From Chryseobacterium camelliae (GTDB taxonomy: Bacteria; Bacteroidota; Bacteroidia; Flavobacteriales; Weeksellaceae): DNA of 64,000 bases. Positions 34,284 through 42,144 of the stretch are shown in pieces (position 1 is the first letter of the stretch; each line of letters opens with the position of its first letter). The stretch covers positions 3,334,001 through 3,398,000 of the forward strand of contig NZ_CP115859.1 in assembly GCF_027920545.1 (NCBI RefSeq). Reading direction: 5' to 3'. Both the position numbers and the translations under genes were made by a program. Under the pieces are notes generated by a model. The model saw only the letters and a list, made by a program, of their open reading frames with translations, was not told the origin of the DNA and did no database searches.

Positions 34284-35312
34284 ATGAGCACATTAGTAAA
34301 CGATCTTAAGGAAAAATGGGAGGCATTAAAAGCTGAAAATCCACATGTAAGAATCAGAAATGCAGCTACAGAACTTGGAGTAAGCGAAGCTGAACTATTA
34401 GCAACCAATGTAGGAGAAGGAGTAACGGTTTTGAAGCCGGAATTTAAAGAAATTCTTACTGAAACTGAGCAACTGGGAAAAGTAATGGCTCTTACCCGTA
34501 ATGATGAGTGCGTTCACGAGAGAAAAGGAACTTATTTAAATGGAGATTTCAGCAGTCCTCACGCGCAGCTTTTCGTGGGTGAAGATATTGATTTAAGAAT
34601 CTTCCAAAACCACTGGAAATTTGCTTTCGGAGTAGTGGAAGGAGATAGAAAAAGCTTACAGTTCTTTGGAAAAGACGGATTGGCTCTACACAAGATTTAT
34701 TTAACAAAAGACAGCAACGAAGCTGCTTTCAATACGATTGTTGAGAAATTCAAGGCGGAAGACCAAAATCAGACTTTTGAATTTGAAACTGTAGCTACAA
34801 AAGCTCCTGAAAAAGCAGATGCTGAAATTGATGTTGAAGGTTTTCAAAAAGCTTGGACTGAATTGAAAGATACCCATGATTTTTTCATGATGACAAGAAA
34901 ATTCGGAGTAAGCAGAACACAGGCATTAAGACTGGCTCCGGAAGGATTCACCAAAAAAATCGACAATGCAAAAGTGGTCAATGTACTTGAAGATGCTGCT
35001 GAAAAGCAATTGCCGATCATGGTATTTGTTGGAAACAGAGGAATTATCCAGATTCATACCGGAACTGTGAAAAAAACACTTTGGCATCAACAATGGTTCA
35101 ATGTGATGGATCCTGACTTTAATTTACACCTTGACGTTACTCAAATTGCCGAAGCATGGATTGTAAAGAAACCAACAGAAGATGGTGAAGTGACGGCTAT
35201 TGAAGTATTTAACAAAGAAGGAGACTTTATTGTTCAATTCTTTGGAAAAAGAAAACCGGGAATCCCTGAATTGCAAGAGTGGAAAGACCTTGTAGCAAAC
35301 CTGGAAAAATAA
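34284..35312 (+). CDS. hmuS: Haem-degrading/haem-binding factor HmuS (HemS/ChuS family)
   Basis: 342 residues made of two homologous halves (about 1-170 and 185-342), as in HemS/ChuS. Each half begins with an alpha segment (LKEKWEALKAENPHVRIRNAA and QKAWTELKDTHDFFMMTRK) followed by a beta sheet; DECVHERKGTYL and GIIQIHTGTVKK contain conserved His/Arg positions near the haem site. The family binds cytoplasmic haem and in some members breaks it down. Last gene of the operon; an intrinsic terminator follows. Confidence 0.88.
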   Translation: MSTLVNDLKEKWEALKAENPHVRIRNAATELGVSEAELLATNVGEGVTVLKPEFKEILTETEQLGKVMALTRNDECVHERKGTYLNGDFSSPHAQLFVGEDIDLRIFQNHWKFAFGVVEGDRKSLQFFGKDGLALHKIYLTKDSNEAAFNTIVEKFKAEDQNQTFEFETVATKAPEKADAEIDVEGFQKAWTELKDTHDFFMMTRKFGVSRTQALRLAPEGFTKKIDNAKVVNVLEDAAEKQLPIMVFVGNRGIIQIHTGTVKKTLWHQQWFNVMDPDFNLHLDVTQIAEAWIVKKPTEDGEVTAIEVFNKEGDFIVQFFGKRKPGIPELQEWKDLVANLEK

Positions 35313-35332
35313 ATAGTTAGATAATTTTTATA

Positions 35333-35365
35333 AAGCCGTTTTGCTTTCTGCAAGGCGGCTTTTTC
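35333..35365 (+). terminator. Terminator of haem operon
   Basis: AAGCCG-TT-TTGC pairs with GCAA-GG-CGGCTT across a short loop, followed by TTTTTC. It lies 20 bases after hmuS. Confidence 0.8.
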
Positions 35366-35403
35366 TTGAGTAAAAAAGGCTAAATTGAACAATTTTAAAA
35401 CTG

Positions 35404-35411
35404 TAAATTTG
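35404..35411 (+). promoter_or_regulatory. Possible -7 box upstream of ChaN-like gene
   Basis: TAAATTTG matches TAnnTTTG exactly but lies 164 bases from the ATG, with a REP-like hairpin in between. Confidence 0.3.
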
Positions 35412-35442
35412 TTTAACCATAAAAGTTTTACTTTTTACATAG

Positions 35443-35523
35443 TTTGTCATTCCATAGGAATCTAGATAAAATTATTAGAAAATAACTGGAAATATTGATG
35501 CCTGGATTCCTACGGAATGACAA
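35443..35523. repeat. REP-like intergenic hairpin, family B
   Basis: TTTGTCATTCCATAGGAATC (35443-35462) pairs with GATTCCTACGGAATGACAAA-type sequence at 35505-35523 with one internal mismatch, enclosing about 40 bases. No coding. It shares the GTCATTC/GAATGAC outer edge with the element at 10722, but the interior differs. Confidence 0.75.
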
Positions 35524-35575
35524 AAGTTCTGGTTACTTAAAATTTGAGTTAAATTAAAACTATTAAAAAAATAAA

Positions 35576-36448
35576 ATGAAAAATATTTTCATCACGATAT
35601 TGCTTGCTGTTTTTTGTTCAGTAAGTGCCCAAAACTTCAAAGCTTATCAGTTTTATGATAAAAAAGGAAAAGAAGTTAAGACTGAAAAATTAGTTAAAGA
35701 ATTGGCTGATTATGATGTGGTTTTCTTTGGTGAAAATCATAACAGTTCGATCAACCATTGGCTTCAGTTGAAGATTACGGAAGCTTTATATGCTCAGAAA
35801 AAAGGACAGCTTATTTTGGGGGCAGAAATGTTTGAAAGAGATAATCAGTCTCAGTTAAACCAATATTTAAGCGGGAAATTTGATGCTAAAACTTTAAAAG
35901 ATTCGGCACGTTTGTGGAATAATTTTACAACAGATTATAAACCTTTGGTGGATTTTGCGAAAGATAAAAAACTGAGTTTTATTGCAACCAATATTCCTAG
36001 AAGATATGCTTCTCAAACAGCAAAAGAAGGCTTGGAATCTCTGAATAATTTATCCGAAAAAGACAAATCTTACATCGCTCAACTGCCAATCAAAGTAACT
36101 TTGGATACGCCAGGTTATCCTGAAATGAAAACCATGATGGGAGATCATGCAGACGGAACAAAAGTGATGAACTTCATTTCGGCTCAGGCGACGAAAGATG
36201 CAACAATGGCGGAATCTATTCTGAAAAATTTTCAGGAAGGAAAGACGTTTATTCATTATAACGGAAATTATCACAGTAAGGAATTCGGTGGAATTTATTG
36301 GTACATCAAGCAGAAAAATCCGAACCTGAAAATGGCAGTGATCTCTGTTTTTGAATCCGAAAACCCGGAATTGAAAGTTCCTGAAAAAGACTACATTCCA
36401 ACGGATTTTAACCTGATTATCCCGAGTGATATGACGAAGACGTATTAA
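35576..36448 (+). CDS. ChaN-like haem-associated lipoprotein/secreted protein
   Basis: 290 residues, signal peptide ending FCSVSAQ (no lipobox Cys after it). ChaN fold (DUF399/EreA-like): VVFFGENHNSSINHWLQL is the signature with Glu and His, then LGAEMFERDNQ and LAWN-equivalent ATNIPRRYASQ, and a C-terminal HYNGNYHSKEFGGIYWY block containing two His. Campylobacter ChaN binds stacked haems and is iron regulated. It follows the haem operon but is separated by a terminator and a hairpin repeat, so it has its own promoter. Confidence 0.85.
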   Translation: MKNIFITILLAVFCSVSAQNFKAYQFYDKKGKEVKTEKLVKELADYDVVFFGENHNSSINHWLQLKITEALYAQKKGQLILGAEMFERDNQSQLNQYLSGKFDAKTLKDSARLWNNFTTDYKPLVDFAKDKKLSFIATNIPRRYASQTAKEGLESLNNLSEKDKSYIAQLPIKVTLDTPGYPEMKTMMGDHADGTKVMNFISAQATKDATMAESILKNFQEGKTFIHYNGNYHSKEFGGIYWYIKQKNPNLKMAVISVFESENPELKVPEKDYIPTDFNLIIPSDMTKTY

Positions 36449-36465
36449 TCATTTATAAATAAACA

Positions 36466-36540
36466 CTTCGACTCCGCTCAGTGTGACATTGAAAAATAGT
36501 ATGAATAGTATTAGCATTGTCAGGCTGAGCGGAGTCGAAG
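36466..36540. repeat. REP-like intergenic hairpin, family C
   Basis: CTTCGACTCCGCTCAG (36466-36481) and CTGAGCGGAGTCGAAG (36525-36540) are exact 16-base reverse complements; pairing extends inward (TGTGACA against TGTCAGG). The GC-rich arms stand out in AT-rich surroundings. Found after the ChaN-like gene. Confidence 0.8.
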
Positions 36541-36564
36541 CCTTTTTATGTAAATTACATTAAT

Positions 36565-36572
36565 TACCTTTG
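36565..36572 (+). promoter_or_regulatory. -7 box of secreted deformylase-like gene
   Basis: TACCTTTG is an exact TAnnTTTG match 19 bases before the ATG. Confidence 0.55.
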
Positions 36573-36591
36573 TACAACATCCTTTCAAAAA

Positions 36592-37221
36592 ATGAAAAAA
36601 CTCCCTTTTCTATTACTGCTTTTCTTAGGTTTAATCCATGCTCAACAACTGACTTCGAGCGAGATTTCGATCATTAATCAGGGTGATATCAATTCAGCAT
36701 TACCGATTTATCAGACGACAGATGACCATCAGCATAAAATTTTATTAAGCCTTTCCACAGAAATCGATCCGCTTGATAACAACACGGCGACTTTAGTCAA
36801 AAGAATGAAAGAATCTTTGTTGTCAACCGATGGTGGAGTAGGCATTGCGGCACCACAAGTGGGAATCAACAGAAAGATTATCTGGGTTCAGCGTTTCGAT
36901 AAGCAGGGCGAACCTTTGGAATATTTTATTAATCCTGTAATTGTCTGGAGATCGGAATTGCAGAACCTTGGTCCGGAAGGTGATTTGTCGATCCCGGATT
37001 TCAGAGACCAGTTTTACAGAAGCAAAGTTATTCAATTGGAATATGTTGATTTAAAAGGTCAAAAATATTCAGAAATTGTAGAAGGTTTCACGGCTGTAAT
37101 TTTCCAGCACGAAATCGATCACCTTTTCGGAATTTTAATTTCCGATAAAAAAGAAAAAGAGAAAAACGATTCTTATCAACAAGTAGATGCTTTTAAGAAA
37201 AGTGGTTCTGTGACGAGGTAA
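36592..37221 (+). CDS. Secreted peptide-deformylase-like protein, Cys ligand replaced by Asp
   Basis: 209 residues. A signal peptide (KLPFLLLLFLGLIHAQ) precedes a full peptide deformylase domain: GGVGIAAPQVG (motif 1), EGDLSIPDF (motif 2) and QHEIDHLFG (motif 3). Motif 2 is normally EGCLS, whose Cys is one of three metal ligands; here residue 131 is Asp (codon GAT). His173, Glu174 and His177 of motif 3 are intact. Deformylase normally acts in the cytoplasm on nascent formyl-Met; a signal peptide and altered ligand suggest a periplasmic enzyme with different chemistry, or a non-catalytic relative. Own -7 box; a different housekeeping deformylase should exist elsewhere. Confidence 0.85.
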   Translation: MKKLPFLLLLFLGLIHAQQLTSSEISIINQGDINSALPIYQTTDDHQHKILLSLSTEIDPLDNNTATLVKRMKESLLSTDGGVGIAAPQVGINRKIIWVQRFDKQGEPLEYFINPVIVWRSELQNLGPEGDLSIPDFRDQFYRSKVIQLEYVDLKGQKYSEIVEGFTAVIFQHEIDHLFGILISDKKEKEKNDSYQQVDAFKKSGSVTR

Positions 37222-37227
37222 TACTGT

Positions 37228-37821
37228 TTATTTAGTTTTCATTATTTCATATTCGTTCATTCTTCGAATGGTATATGATTTCATACCATTATCTTCCATA
37301 AAATTAATAATATTATACATTGTAGTTCCACTTAAAGTATCGTTTTTAAAACCAAAAGAAACATTCAGAGGGCTATTGTATTCTTTGTTTGCAACGAGCT
37401 TCTGATTTTGTTTAAGAATTTTTACTATTTCGAATGTTTTTATTGGCTGTAATAAGTCAATGAATTTATTATTTTTTTTAATAAAATTAAGGGAGTCCTG
37501 TTTTGAAAAGTCAGGTCTGTTTCCACACATCAAAATGGGGGGAATCAAAGTATCTAAGACATAATAAGAAGTATTGTTATCAAGTATGAGAAAATGAAGT
37601 TTTCCATGCAGATAGTTTTGGTTCAGCCTTTTGTCATATTTTTCCAAAGGTATTTTTAATGAGTCATTCTCAGCGTAATTTTTATTTAAACTATCCAATT
37701 TTTTCTGAAAAGCAGATACGCTAAAATTATTTTTAGGGATTAATAATTTGTTTTCCTCATTTTTAGTTTTTGAACAACTACAAAATAAAAATAATGTTAT
37801 TAAACTTATAATTAATTTCAT
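37228..37821 (-). CDS. Hypothetical lipoprotein
   Basis: 197 residues, not recognised. Signal IISLITLFLFCSC with lipid Cys (lipobox FCSC). The mature part is Lys/Asn-rich; no known domain. The only structural hint is a single CGNRPD block in the middle. It is first of a group of short, very AT-rich minus-strand genes from here to 38720, but each has its own gap. Convergent with the deformylase-like gene, 6 bases between stops. Confidence 0.65.
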   Translation of the reverse strand: MKLIISLITLFLFCSCSKTKNEENKLLIPKNNFSVSAFQKKLDSLNKNYAENDSLKIPLEKYDKRLNQNYLHGKLHFLILDNNTSYYVLDTLIPPILMCGNRPDFSKQDSLNFIKKNNKFIDLLQPIKTFEIVKILKQNQKLVANKEYNSPLNVSFGFKNDTLSGTTMYNIINFMEDNGMKSYTIRRMNEYEIMKTK

Positions 37822-37834
37822 TTACTAATAGAAT

Positions 37835-38149
37835 TTATATATTTTGCGGAGTCCACATTGGAAGAAATTTAAATTTTTTAGAATATTCTTCTCGTGGACA
37901 AAATGCTAACACAACTTCTTGATGATTAAGCGAGGATTCTGTCAATAAAATATAATCATCTTCATTTTTAAGATGATTGAATTCGGTTTCGTTGGCTTTA
38001 CAAACCACCTTTTTAAAAATTCCATTCATCCATTGTATCATATTCTCATTGCTTTCATATTTTTTGTAGCAAGCCAAAGAAGCATGGGCAGCAATTACCG
38101 GAACTAATTTATCCGGAATATTATCTCTTACGATGATGTACATTTTCAT
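37835..38149 (-). CDS. Divergent peptidyl-tRNA hydrolase 2 (PTH2)-like protein
   Basis: 104 residues with no signal peptide. The pattern MKMYIIVRDNI, then VIAAHASLACYKKY, then FKKVVCKANETEF, and a C-terminal HQEVVLAFCPRE resembles the archaeal/eukaryotic-type peptidyl-tRNA hydrolase II fold (VVR strand, AQ.AHA helix, K-V strand, final P). The usual GKIAAQ helix reads KLVPVIAAHAS, so catalytic residues are only partly kept. It may hydrolyse peptidyl-tRNA or bind another ligand. Bacterial PTH2-like proteins outside the normal Pth are uncommon and mostly uncharacterised. Confidence 0.55.
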   Translation of the reverse strand: MKMYIIVRDNIPDKLVPVIAAHASLACYKKYESNENMIQWMNGIFKKVVCKANETEFNHLKNEDDYILLTESSLNHQEVVLAFCPREEYSKKFKFLPMWTPQNI

Positions 38150-38205
38150 GCAGAATATTTTTAATATTGTTGAAATTAATTTGGAAAAGTCCTGGTTTCC
38201 CTTAA

Positions 38206-38454
38206 TTATTTTAAATTTCTGGATTTGATTTCGCTTTCAAGCTCTTTGCTGTCTGTTTTATTTTTCATTAAAAAGAATACAAATATTAACGGAAAAAGAG
38301 TGAAAAAAGTAAAGCCGTTTTTTATAGCACCATATATAGAAATTCCTATTAAAAAACCAATAAGTACAGCATTGATAATAAGCTGTGTTTTTAAATTCTT
38401 CCTTTTGTCTAATAATTCCTGATCGCTGAATTTTGCGAATTTTTCTTCTTTCAT
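38206..38454 (-). CDS. Small membrane protein
   Basis: 82 residues with a charged N-terminus (KEEKFAKFSDQELLDKRKNLK) followed by two membrane helices (AVLIGFLIGISIYGAI and FTLFPLIFVFFLM) and a charged tail. No family named with confidence. It lies among AT-rich small minus-strand genes. Probably an inner-membrane hairpin protein. Confidence 0.6.
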   Translation of the reverse strand: MKEEKFAKFSDQELLDKRKNLKTQLIINAVLIGFLIGISIYGAIKNGFTFFTLFPLIFVFFLMKNKTDSKELESEIKSRNLK

Positions 38455-38516
38455 TTTCTTTATTTTGATTATTATGTTTTATTTAGTGAATTAATTTTTA
38501 TTTATGGAGCAACCAA

Positions 38517-38720
38517 TTAAGAGCTAATTAATTTCATTGAAAAATATATGAATAAAATAATTGCCGAAATTAAAATAATATAACTTTCTAACTTCCTTGC
38601 AATATCCATAGGGTTATCTGAGTTTTTATATCTTTTTGTTTGCCATTTGATATAGAAAATTAAAAATAATATAGTTGCTAAAGCTCCTAAAAATGCTTGT
38701 AAATCAGTTATCTTTTCCAT
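38517..38720 (-). CDS. Small two-helix membrane protein
   Basis: 67 residues with helices around residues 10-25 (AFLGALATILFLIFYIKW) and 45-63 (YIILISAIILFIYFSM), linked by a short basic loop. Not recognised. The coding status is supported by the clear hydrophobic pattern and Met start. Confidence 0.55.
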   Translation of the reverse strand: MEKITDLQAFLGALATILFLIFYIKWQTKRYKNSDNPMDIARKLESYIILISAIILFIYFSMKLISS

Positions 38721-38902
38721 TTAACTACAATTGGCTTAAAATATAATGGTAAAGTTTAGTTAAAAGTGTCAGAATGAAAAGTGTTTTTATATTTATCATT
38801 TGTTGATTTCAAAGTAATTTTATCATTGATGCTAAAAGGAAAATGCCTTATAAAAATAACAAATTTCCACATAAAAGCAACTTTATTTTAACCTTCAACA
38901 AT

Positions 38903-38933
38903 AAAAAAATCTGCATCAAAAGAAACAGATTTT
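38903..38933 (-). terminator. Terminator of the ohr operon
   Basis: On the minus strand AAAATCTG pairs with CAGATTTT and is followed by a T-run (plus-strand A-run at 38903-38909). It lies 24 bases past the ohr stop codon. Confidence 0.7.
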
Positions 38934-38956
38934 AAATATAATTAAAGAAATTAATC

Positions 38957-39379
38957 TTAATTGTTCGTTACCGACAATTTTACTTCGATATTATTTCTTG
39001 TTGCATTAGAATAAGGGCAGATTTCATGTGCTTTTTCCGTTAAAGATTGTGCTTCTTCAATTGAAACACCGGGAATATTCACATCCAGTTCAGCTGCCAA
39101 TCCGAAACCCCCGTTTTCCAGTTGACCAATACTTACCAGCGCTGTAACGGTTGTTTCTCCGGTTTTAATTTTTGATAAGCTGATCACTCGGTTCAAAGCA
39201 CTGTCGAAACATGCTGAATATCCTGCTGCGAAAAGCATTTCTGGGTTTGTAAAATCATCATTGGCACCACCTAAAGCTTTCGGCATTCTTACTTCCAGAT
39301 CCAAGATTCCGTTTTCGCTTTTTACCTGACCGTTTCTGCCTCCTTTTGCCGTTACTTTTGTTGTATATAAAGTTTTCAT
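38957..39379 (-). CDS. ohr: Organic hydroperoxide resistance protein Ohr
   Basis: 140 residues, OsmC/Ohr family thiol peroxidase. Both redox Cys are present: Cys57 in GYSACFDSA and Cys121 in HEICPYSNA. It reduces organic hydroperoxides using lipoyl thiols. The ATG lies one base past the ohrR stop, so it is the last gene of a nitroreductase-ohrR-ohr operon. A terminator follows. Confidence 0.95.
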   Translation of the reverse strand: MKTLYTTKVTAKGGRNGQVKSENGILDLEVRMPKALGGANDDFTNPEMLFAAGYSACFDSALNRVISLSKIKTGETTVTALVSIGQLENGGFGLAAELDVNIPGVSIEEAQSLTEKAHEICPYSNATRNNIEVKLSVTNN

Positions 39380-39814
39380 TTATTTTTCTATTTTGCTTAA
39401 GATTTTTTGTACACTCTCTTTCAGCGCTATCCAGTCTTCTTTTGTGACATCTATTTTGTTGTAAATTTTTTCAGGAATCTCACAAGCCTTTTGTTGAAGG
39501 GCTCTTCCTGATGTTGTGATGAATACTTCAACCACTCTTTCATCTTCCTTTTTTCTTTTTCGTGAGATAAATCCTTTGGCTTCCAGTCTTTTTAAAAGAG
39601 GAGTCAGCGTACCGCTGTCGAGGTACAGCTTTTCCCCGATGTTGCTCACGGCAAGACCATCATTTTCCCATAAGACCATCATCACAAGATACTGAGGATA
39701 GGTAATGTCGAGCTCATCAAGAAACGGACGGTAAAGTCCTGTAATCTCCTTTGCAATCACATACAGAGGAAAGCAAATTTGATTTTTTAACTGTAAAGAT
39801 TCTGAATTTTCCAT
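39380..39814 (-). CDS. ohrR: MarR-family peroxide sensor OhrR
   Basis: 144 residues, winged helix of the MarR family. The sensing Cys is Cys14 in NQICFPLYV, the conserved position in OhrR. The DNA-reading wing reads SRKRKKEDERVVEVFIT. Oxidation of this Cys by organic peroxides releases the protein from DNA in characterised members. It lies between the nitroreductase gene and ohr, and a CAATTAAATTG palindrome at 40529 upstream of the operon is its probable operator. Confidence 0.93.
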   Translation of the reverse strand: MENSESLQLKNQICFPLYVIAKEITGLYRPFLDELDITYPQYLVMMVLWENDGLAVSNIGEKLYLDSGTLTPLLKRLEAKGFISRKRKKEDERVVEVFITTSGRALQQKACEIPEKIYNKIDVTKEDWIALKESVQKILSKIEK

Positions 39815-39841
39815 GCGATTGAAAAATGAAAGTGGGATGTT

Positions 39842-40474
39842 TTATTTTTTAATAATGAATTCTTCCATCGGAATTCTTACCTTTTTCATATGAGAAAGCC
39901 AGTCGTTTTCTTCGTCCCTATATCCAAGGTACAGCAAACTTACACTTTTTAAGCCTAATTCCTTTAACCCCAGAATTTCATCAACAACTTCATTGCTGAA
40001 ACCTTCTGCAGGGGTACTGTCGATTTTCAGTTCTGCAGCCTGTGCCAAAGCAAATCCTAATGCAATATAGGTTTGTCTTGCAGTGTGGGCAAAATGTTCT
40101 TCAGCGGTTTGGGCACCGTATATTTCTTTAATTTTATCGGTATAGCTTCCGAAGCGTCCTCTTGGCAAATCTCTTACATCGGTGTGATAATCATAAACTT
40201 TGTCGATTTTTTCGTTGGAATAACTGTCCCAAGCCGCAAAAACCAGTACGTGAGAAGAATCTCTCATTACTTCAGGATTTAAAGCACCCTGAACCATTTT
40301 TTCTTTTAAGTCCTGATTTTCTACTACGATAACGCGGAAAGGTTGCAGACCGGATGAAGTAGGAGCTAATCTTGTCGCTTCTAAAATGGTATTTAAATCT
40401 TTCTCTGAAACTTTTTTTTTCGGATCATAAGCTTTTACAGCATGTCTCCATTCTAAATCTTGTATTAATGACAT
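39842..40474 (-). CDS. NAD(P)H-dependent nitroreductase-family oxidoreductase
   Basis: 210 residues, flavin-dependent nitroreductase fold: WRHAVKAYDPKKKVSEKD start and RLAPTSSGLQPFRVIVV are the FMN-binding blocks, and KELGLKSVSLLYLGYRDEEND the end, as in NfsB-type enzymes. No signal peptide. It is the first gene of the OhrR-controlled operon, 27 bases before ohrR, suggesting a role in detoxifying peroxide- or quinone-type stress products. Substrate not predictable. Confidence 0.9.
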   Translation of the reverse strand: MSLIQDLEWRHAVKAYDPKKKVSEKDLNTILEATRLAPTSSGLQPFRVIVVENQDLKEKMVQGALNPEVMRDSSHVLVFAAWDSYSNEKIDKVYDYHTDVRDLPRGRFGSYTDKIKEIYGAQTAEEHFAHTARQTYIALGFALAQAAELKIDSTPAEGFSNEVVDEILGLKELGLKSVSLLYLGYRDEENDWLSHMKKVRIPMEEFIIKK

Positions 40475-40517
40475 TTTGTTTATTTTAAAATTAAATTATT
40501 TTTCTGTTTTAACACTG

Positions 40518-40547
40518 CAAATTTATAGCAATTAAATTGTGTACAAT
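40518..40547 (-). promoter_or_regulatory. OhrR-type operator and promoter
   Basis: On the minus strand: -7 box TAAATTTG (40518-40525), TTG at -33 (40544-40546, spacing 18). The spacer holds the palindrome CAATT-A-AATTG (40529-40539) and an overlapping ATTGT-GT-ACAAT (40536-40547), which resemble the AT-rich OhrR operators of other bacteria. Confidence 0.55.
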
Positions 40548-40741
40548 ATAATTTAGTGAAATTTAACATTTGAAAAAATCTATAATAGATATTCATGAAA
40601 TTTTAAATAATTGATTTTTAGTTTAGTAATAAATATTGATAATAAGGGGGAAGTTATATTTCATCTAAAACTCCACAAGAATCGGATTTTTTCAGAACTC
40701 TTGTTTTTGAAACTTTGCCATATTATTTTAAACTAAAAACA

Positions 40742-41494
40742 ATGCAAAGATTTACAAACAAATTTGCCTTAATTACAGGTGGAACAAACGGGATGGGATT
40801 CGCAACAGCCCAACAATTTATTAATGAAGGCGGAACAGCAATTATTACGGGAAGAAGTGAGGAAACCGTGAACAAAGCATTAGAAAAATTAGGAAAAAAT
40901 GCTTTTGGAATTGTTTCTGACGCAGGAAATATGAACGACTTAATGAATCTCCGAAACGAAGTCATAAAATACACTGGAAATATTGATTTAGTTTTTGCTA
41001 ATGCGGGTTACGGAAGATTTTTCCCGATTGAAAATGTAGACGAAAATCATTTCAATGAATTGTTTGATATGCTGGTGAAAGGTTCTTTTTTCACGGTTCA
41101 GCAGGTGTTACCGTTGATGAAAAACGGAAGCTCTGTGATTTTCAATACTTCTGTTGCTACTGAAATTGCCATGCCAAATTTTTCAATTTATTCTGCGGCT
41201 AAATCAGCGGTACAGTCTTTTATCAAAACATTTGCAACGGAATTAACGGAAAAAGGAATCCGGGTAAATGGAGTAAGCGCAGGTCATATCAAAACGAATA
41301 TCTTTTACAATACAGGTTTAAATTCAGAACAGATTGAAGAGGCGGTCAAAAATATTATTCCTACCATTCCTTTTAAAAGGCAGGGCGAGGCAACAGAAAT
41401 TGCCAATGCTGTGCTTTTCCTGGCATCGGAAGAGGCTTCTTATATTCATGGTGCGGAATTAAAAGTGGATGCAGGGATTTCGGTGATAAGATAG
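40742..41494 (+). CDS. SDR-family oxidoreductase
   Basis: 250 residues from the ATG at 40742 (the frame opens 9 codons earlier, within a stretch unlike the family). Short-chain dehydrogenase: cofactor motif TGGTNGMGFA, catalytic NTSVATE (Ser) and YSAAKSA (Tyr-x3-Lys), with the loop VNGVSAGHIKT. The end ASYIHGAELKVDAGIS is the usual tail. Probably NADP(H)-dependent; substrate unknown. It is divergent from the ohr operon across a 267-base spacer and ends in a symmetric terminator. Confidence 0.92.
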   Translation: MQRFTNKFALITGGTNGMGFATAQQFINEGGTAIITGRSEETVNKALEKLGKNAFGIVSDAGNMNDLMNLRNEVIKYTGNIDLVFANAGYGRFFPIENVDENHFNELFDMLVKGSFFTVQQVLPLMKNGSSVIFNTSVATEIAMPNFSIYSAAKSAVQSFIKTFATELTEKGIRVNGVSAGHIKTNIFYNTGLNSEQIEEAVKNIIPTIPFKRQGEATEIANAVLFLASEEASYIHGAELKVDAGISVIR

Positions 41495-41496
41495 AT

Positions 41497-41523
41497 AAAA
41501 ACCCATCAATTTGATGGGTTTTT
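41497..41523. terminator. Bidirectional terminator after SDR gene
   Basis: AAAAACCCATCAA-T-TTGATGGGTTTTT is a near-perfect palindrome with A- and T-runs, between convergent genes. Confidence 0.85.
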
Positions 41524-41524
41524 A

Positions 41525-42127
41525 TTATTTTTTGAATTTAGAAGCTTTAAATGCTTTTAATATTTCTTTTCCTAATTCTTCATCAGTAAATACGATTGAT
41601 GCAGTAAAATCTGCATTATTTCCAAAAAGGTGATAATAATTTATCAAATGCATTGTTTTATTTTCTGAAATTTTAGCATTTAGAATATATTTAATAAACT
41701 TAACTCCATCTATCGTTTCTTTTGAGGTTGAAGAATCAATTCTTGCAGTTGGAAAATTCAAAGATTGGGTTTGATATGCAAATTGATTCAATTCTTTAAT
41801 AGCTTCATCATAATTACCTTGGCTGGAAATATCATAATTTTTTGTATTTAAAAGAAATAAATTATCGCCATCGTATTGAAACATCTTTGCTCTTTCTAAG
41901 CTTGAATCAAATTGTAATTCTTTTTCATGTAACTTATTGAGCTGGTTTTTGCCCCTTTGAAGTTGTTCTTTCTTTGTTTCATTATTTAGTTTTTTAAAAC
42001 GACTTGGAACTGTCATTGTAAAGCCAGTGCTAATATCAACAATTTGGGTTCCCGGTGTATTTTCTACTTTGTTGCAGCTTATCAACAAGGCAGAGAAAAA
42101 AAACAAAATGAGGGATCTTATTTTCAT
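41525..42127 (-). CDS. Hypothetical lipoprotein
   Basis: 200 residues, signal ending ALLISC (lipid Cys). The mature domain starts STGFTMTVPSRFKKL and ends with LINYYHLFGNNADFTASIVF, a pattern seen in small periplasmic proteins of the PsbP/DUF1795-like type, but I do not assign it firmly. Last gene of the minus-strand run that begins with trpE; it lies 17 bases after lipB. Confidence 0.65.
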   Translation of the reverse strand: MKIRSLILFFFSALLISCNKVENTPGTQIVDISTGFTMTVPSRFKKLNNETKKEQLQRGKNQLNKLHEKELQFDSSLERAKMFQYDGDNLFLLNTKNYDISSQGNYDEAIKELNQFAYQTQSLNFPTARIDSSTSKETIDGVKFIKYILNAKISENKTMHLINYYHLFGNNADFTASIVFTDEELGKEILKAFKASKFKK

Positions 42128-42144
42128 GGAAATAGTTTATGGTT

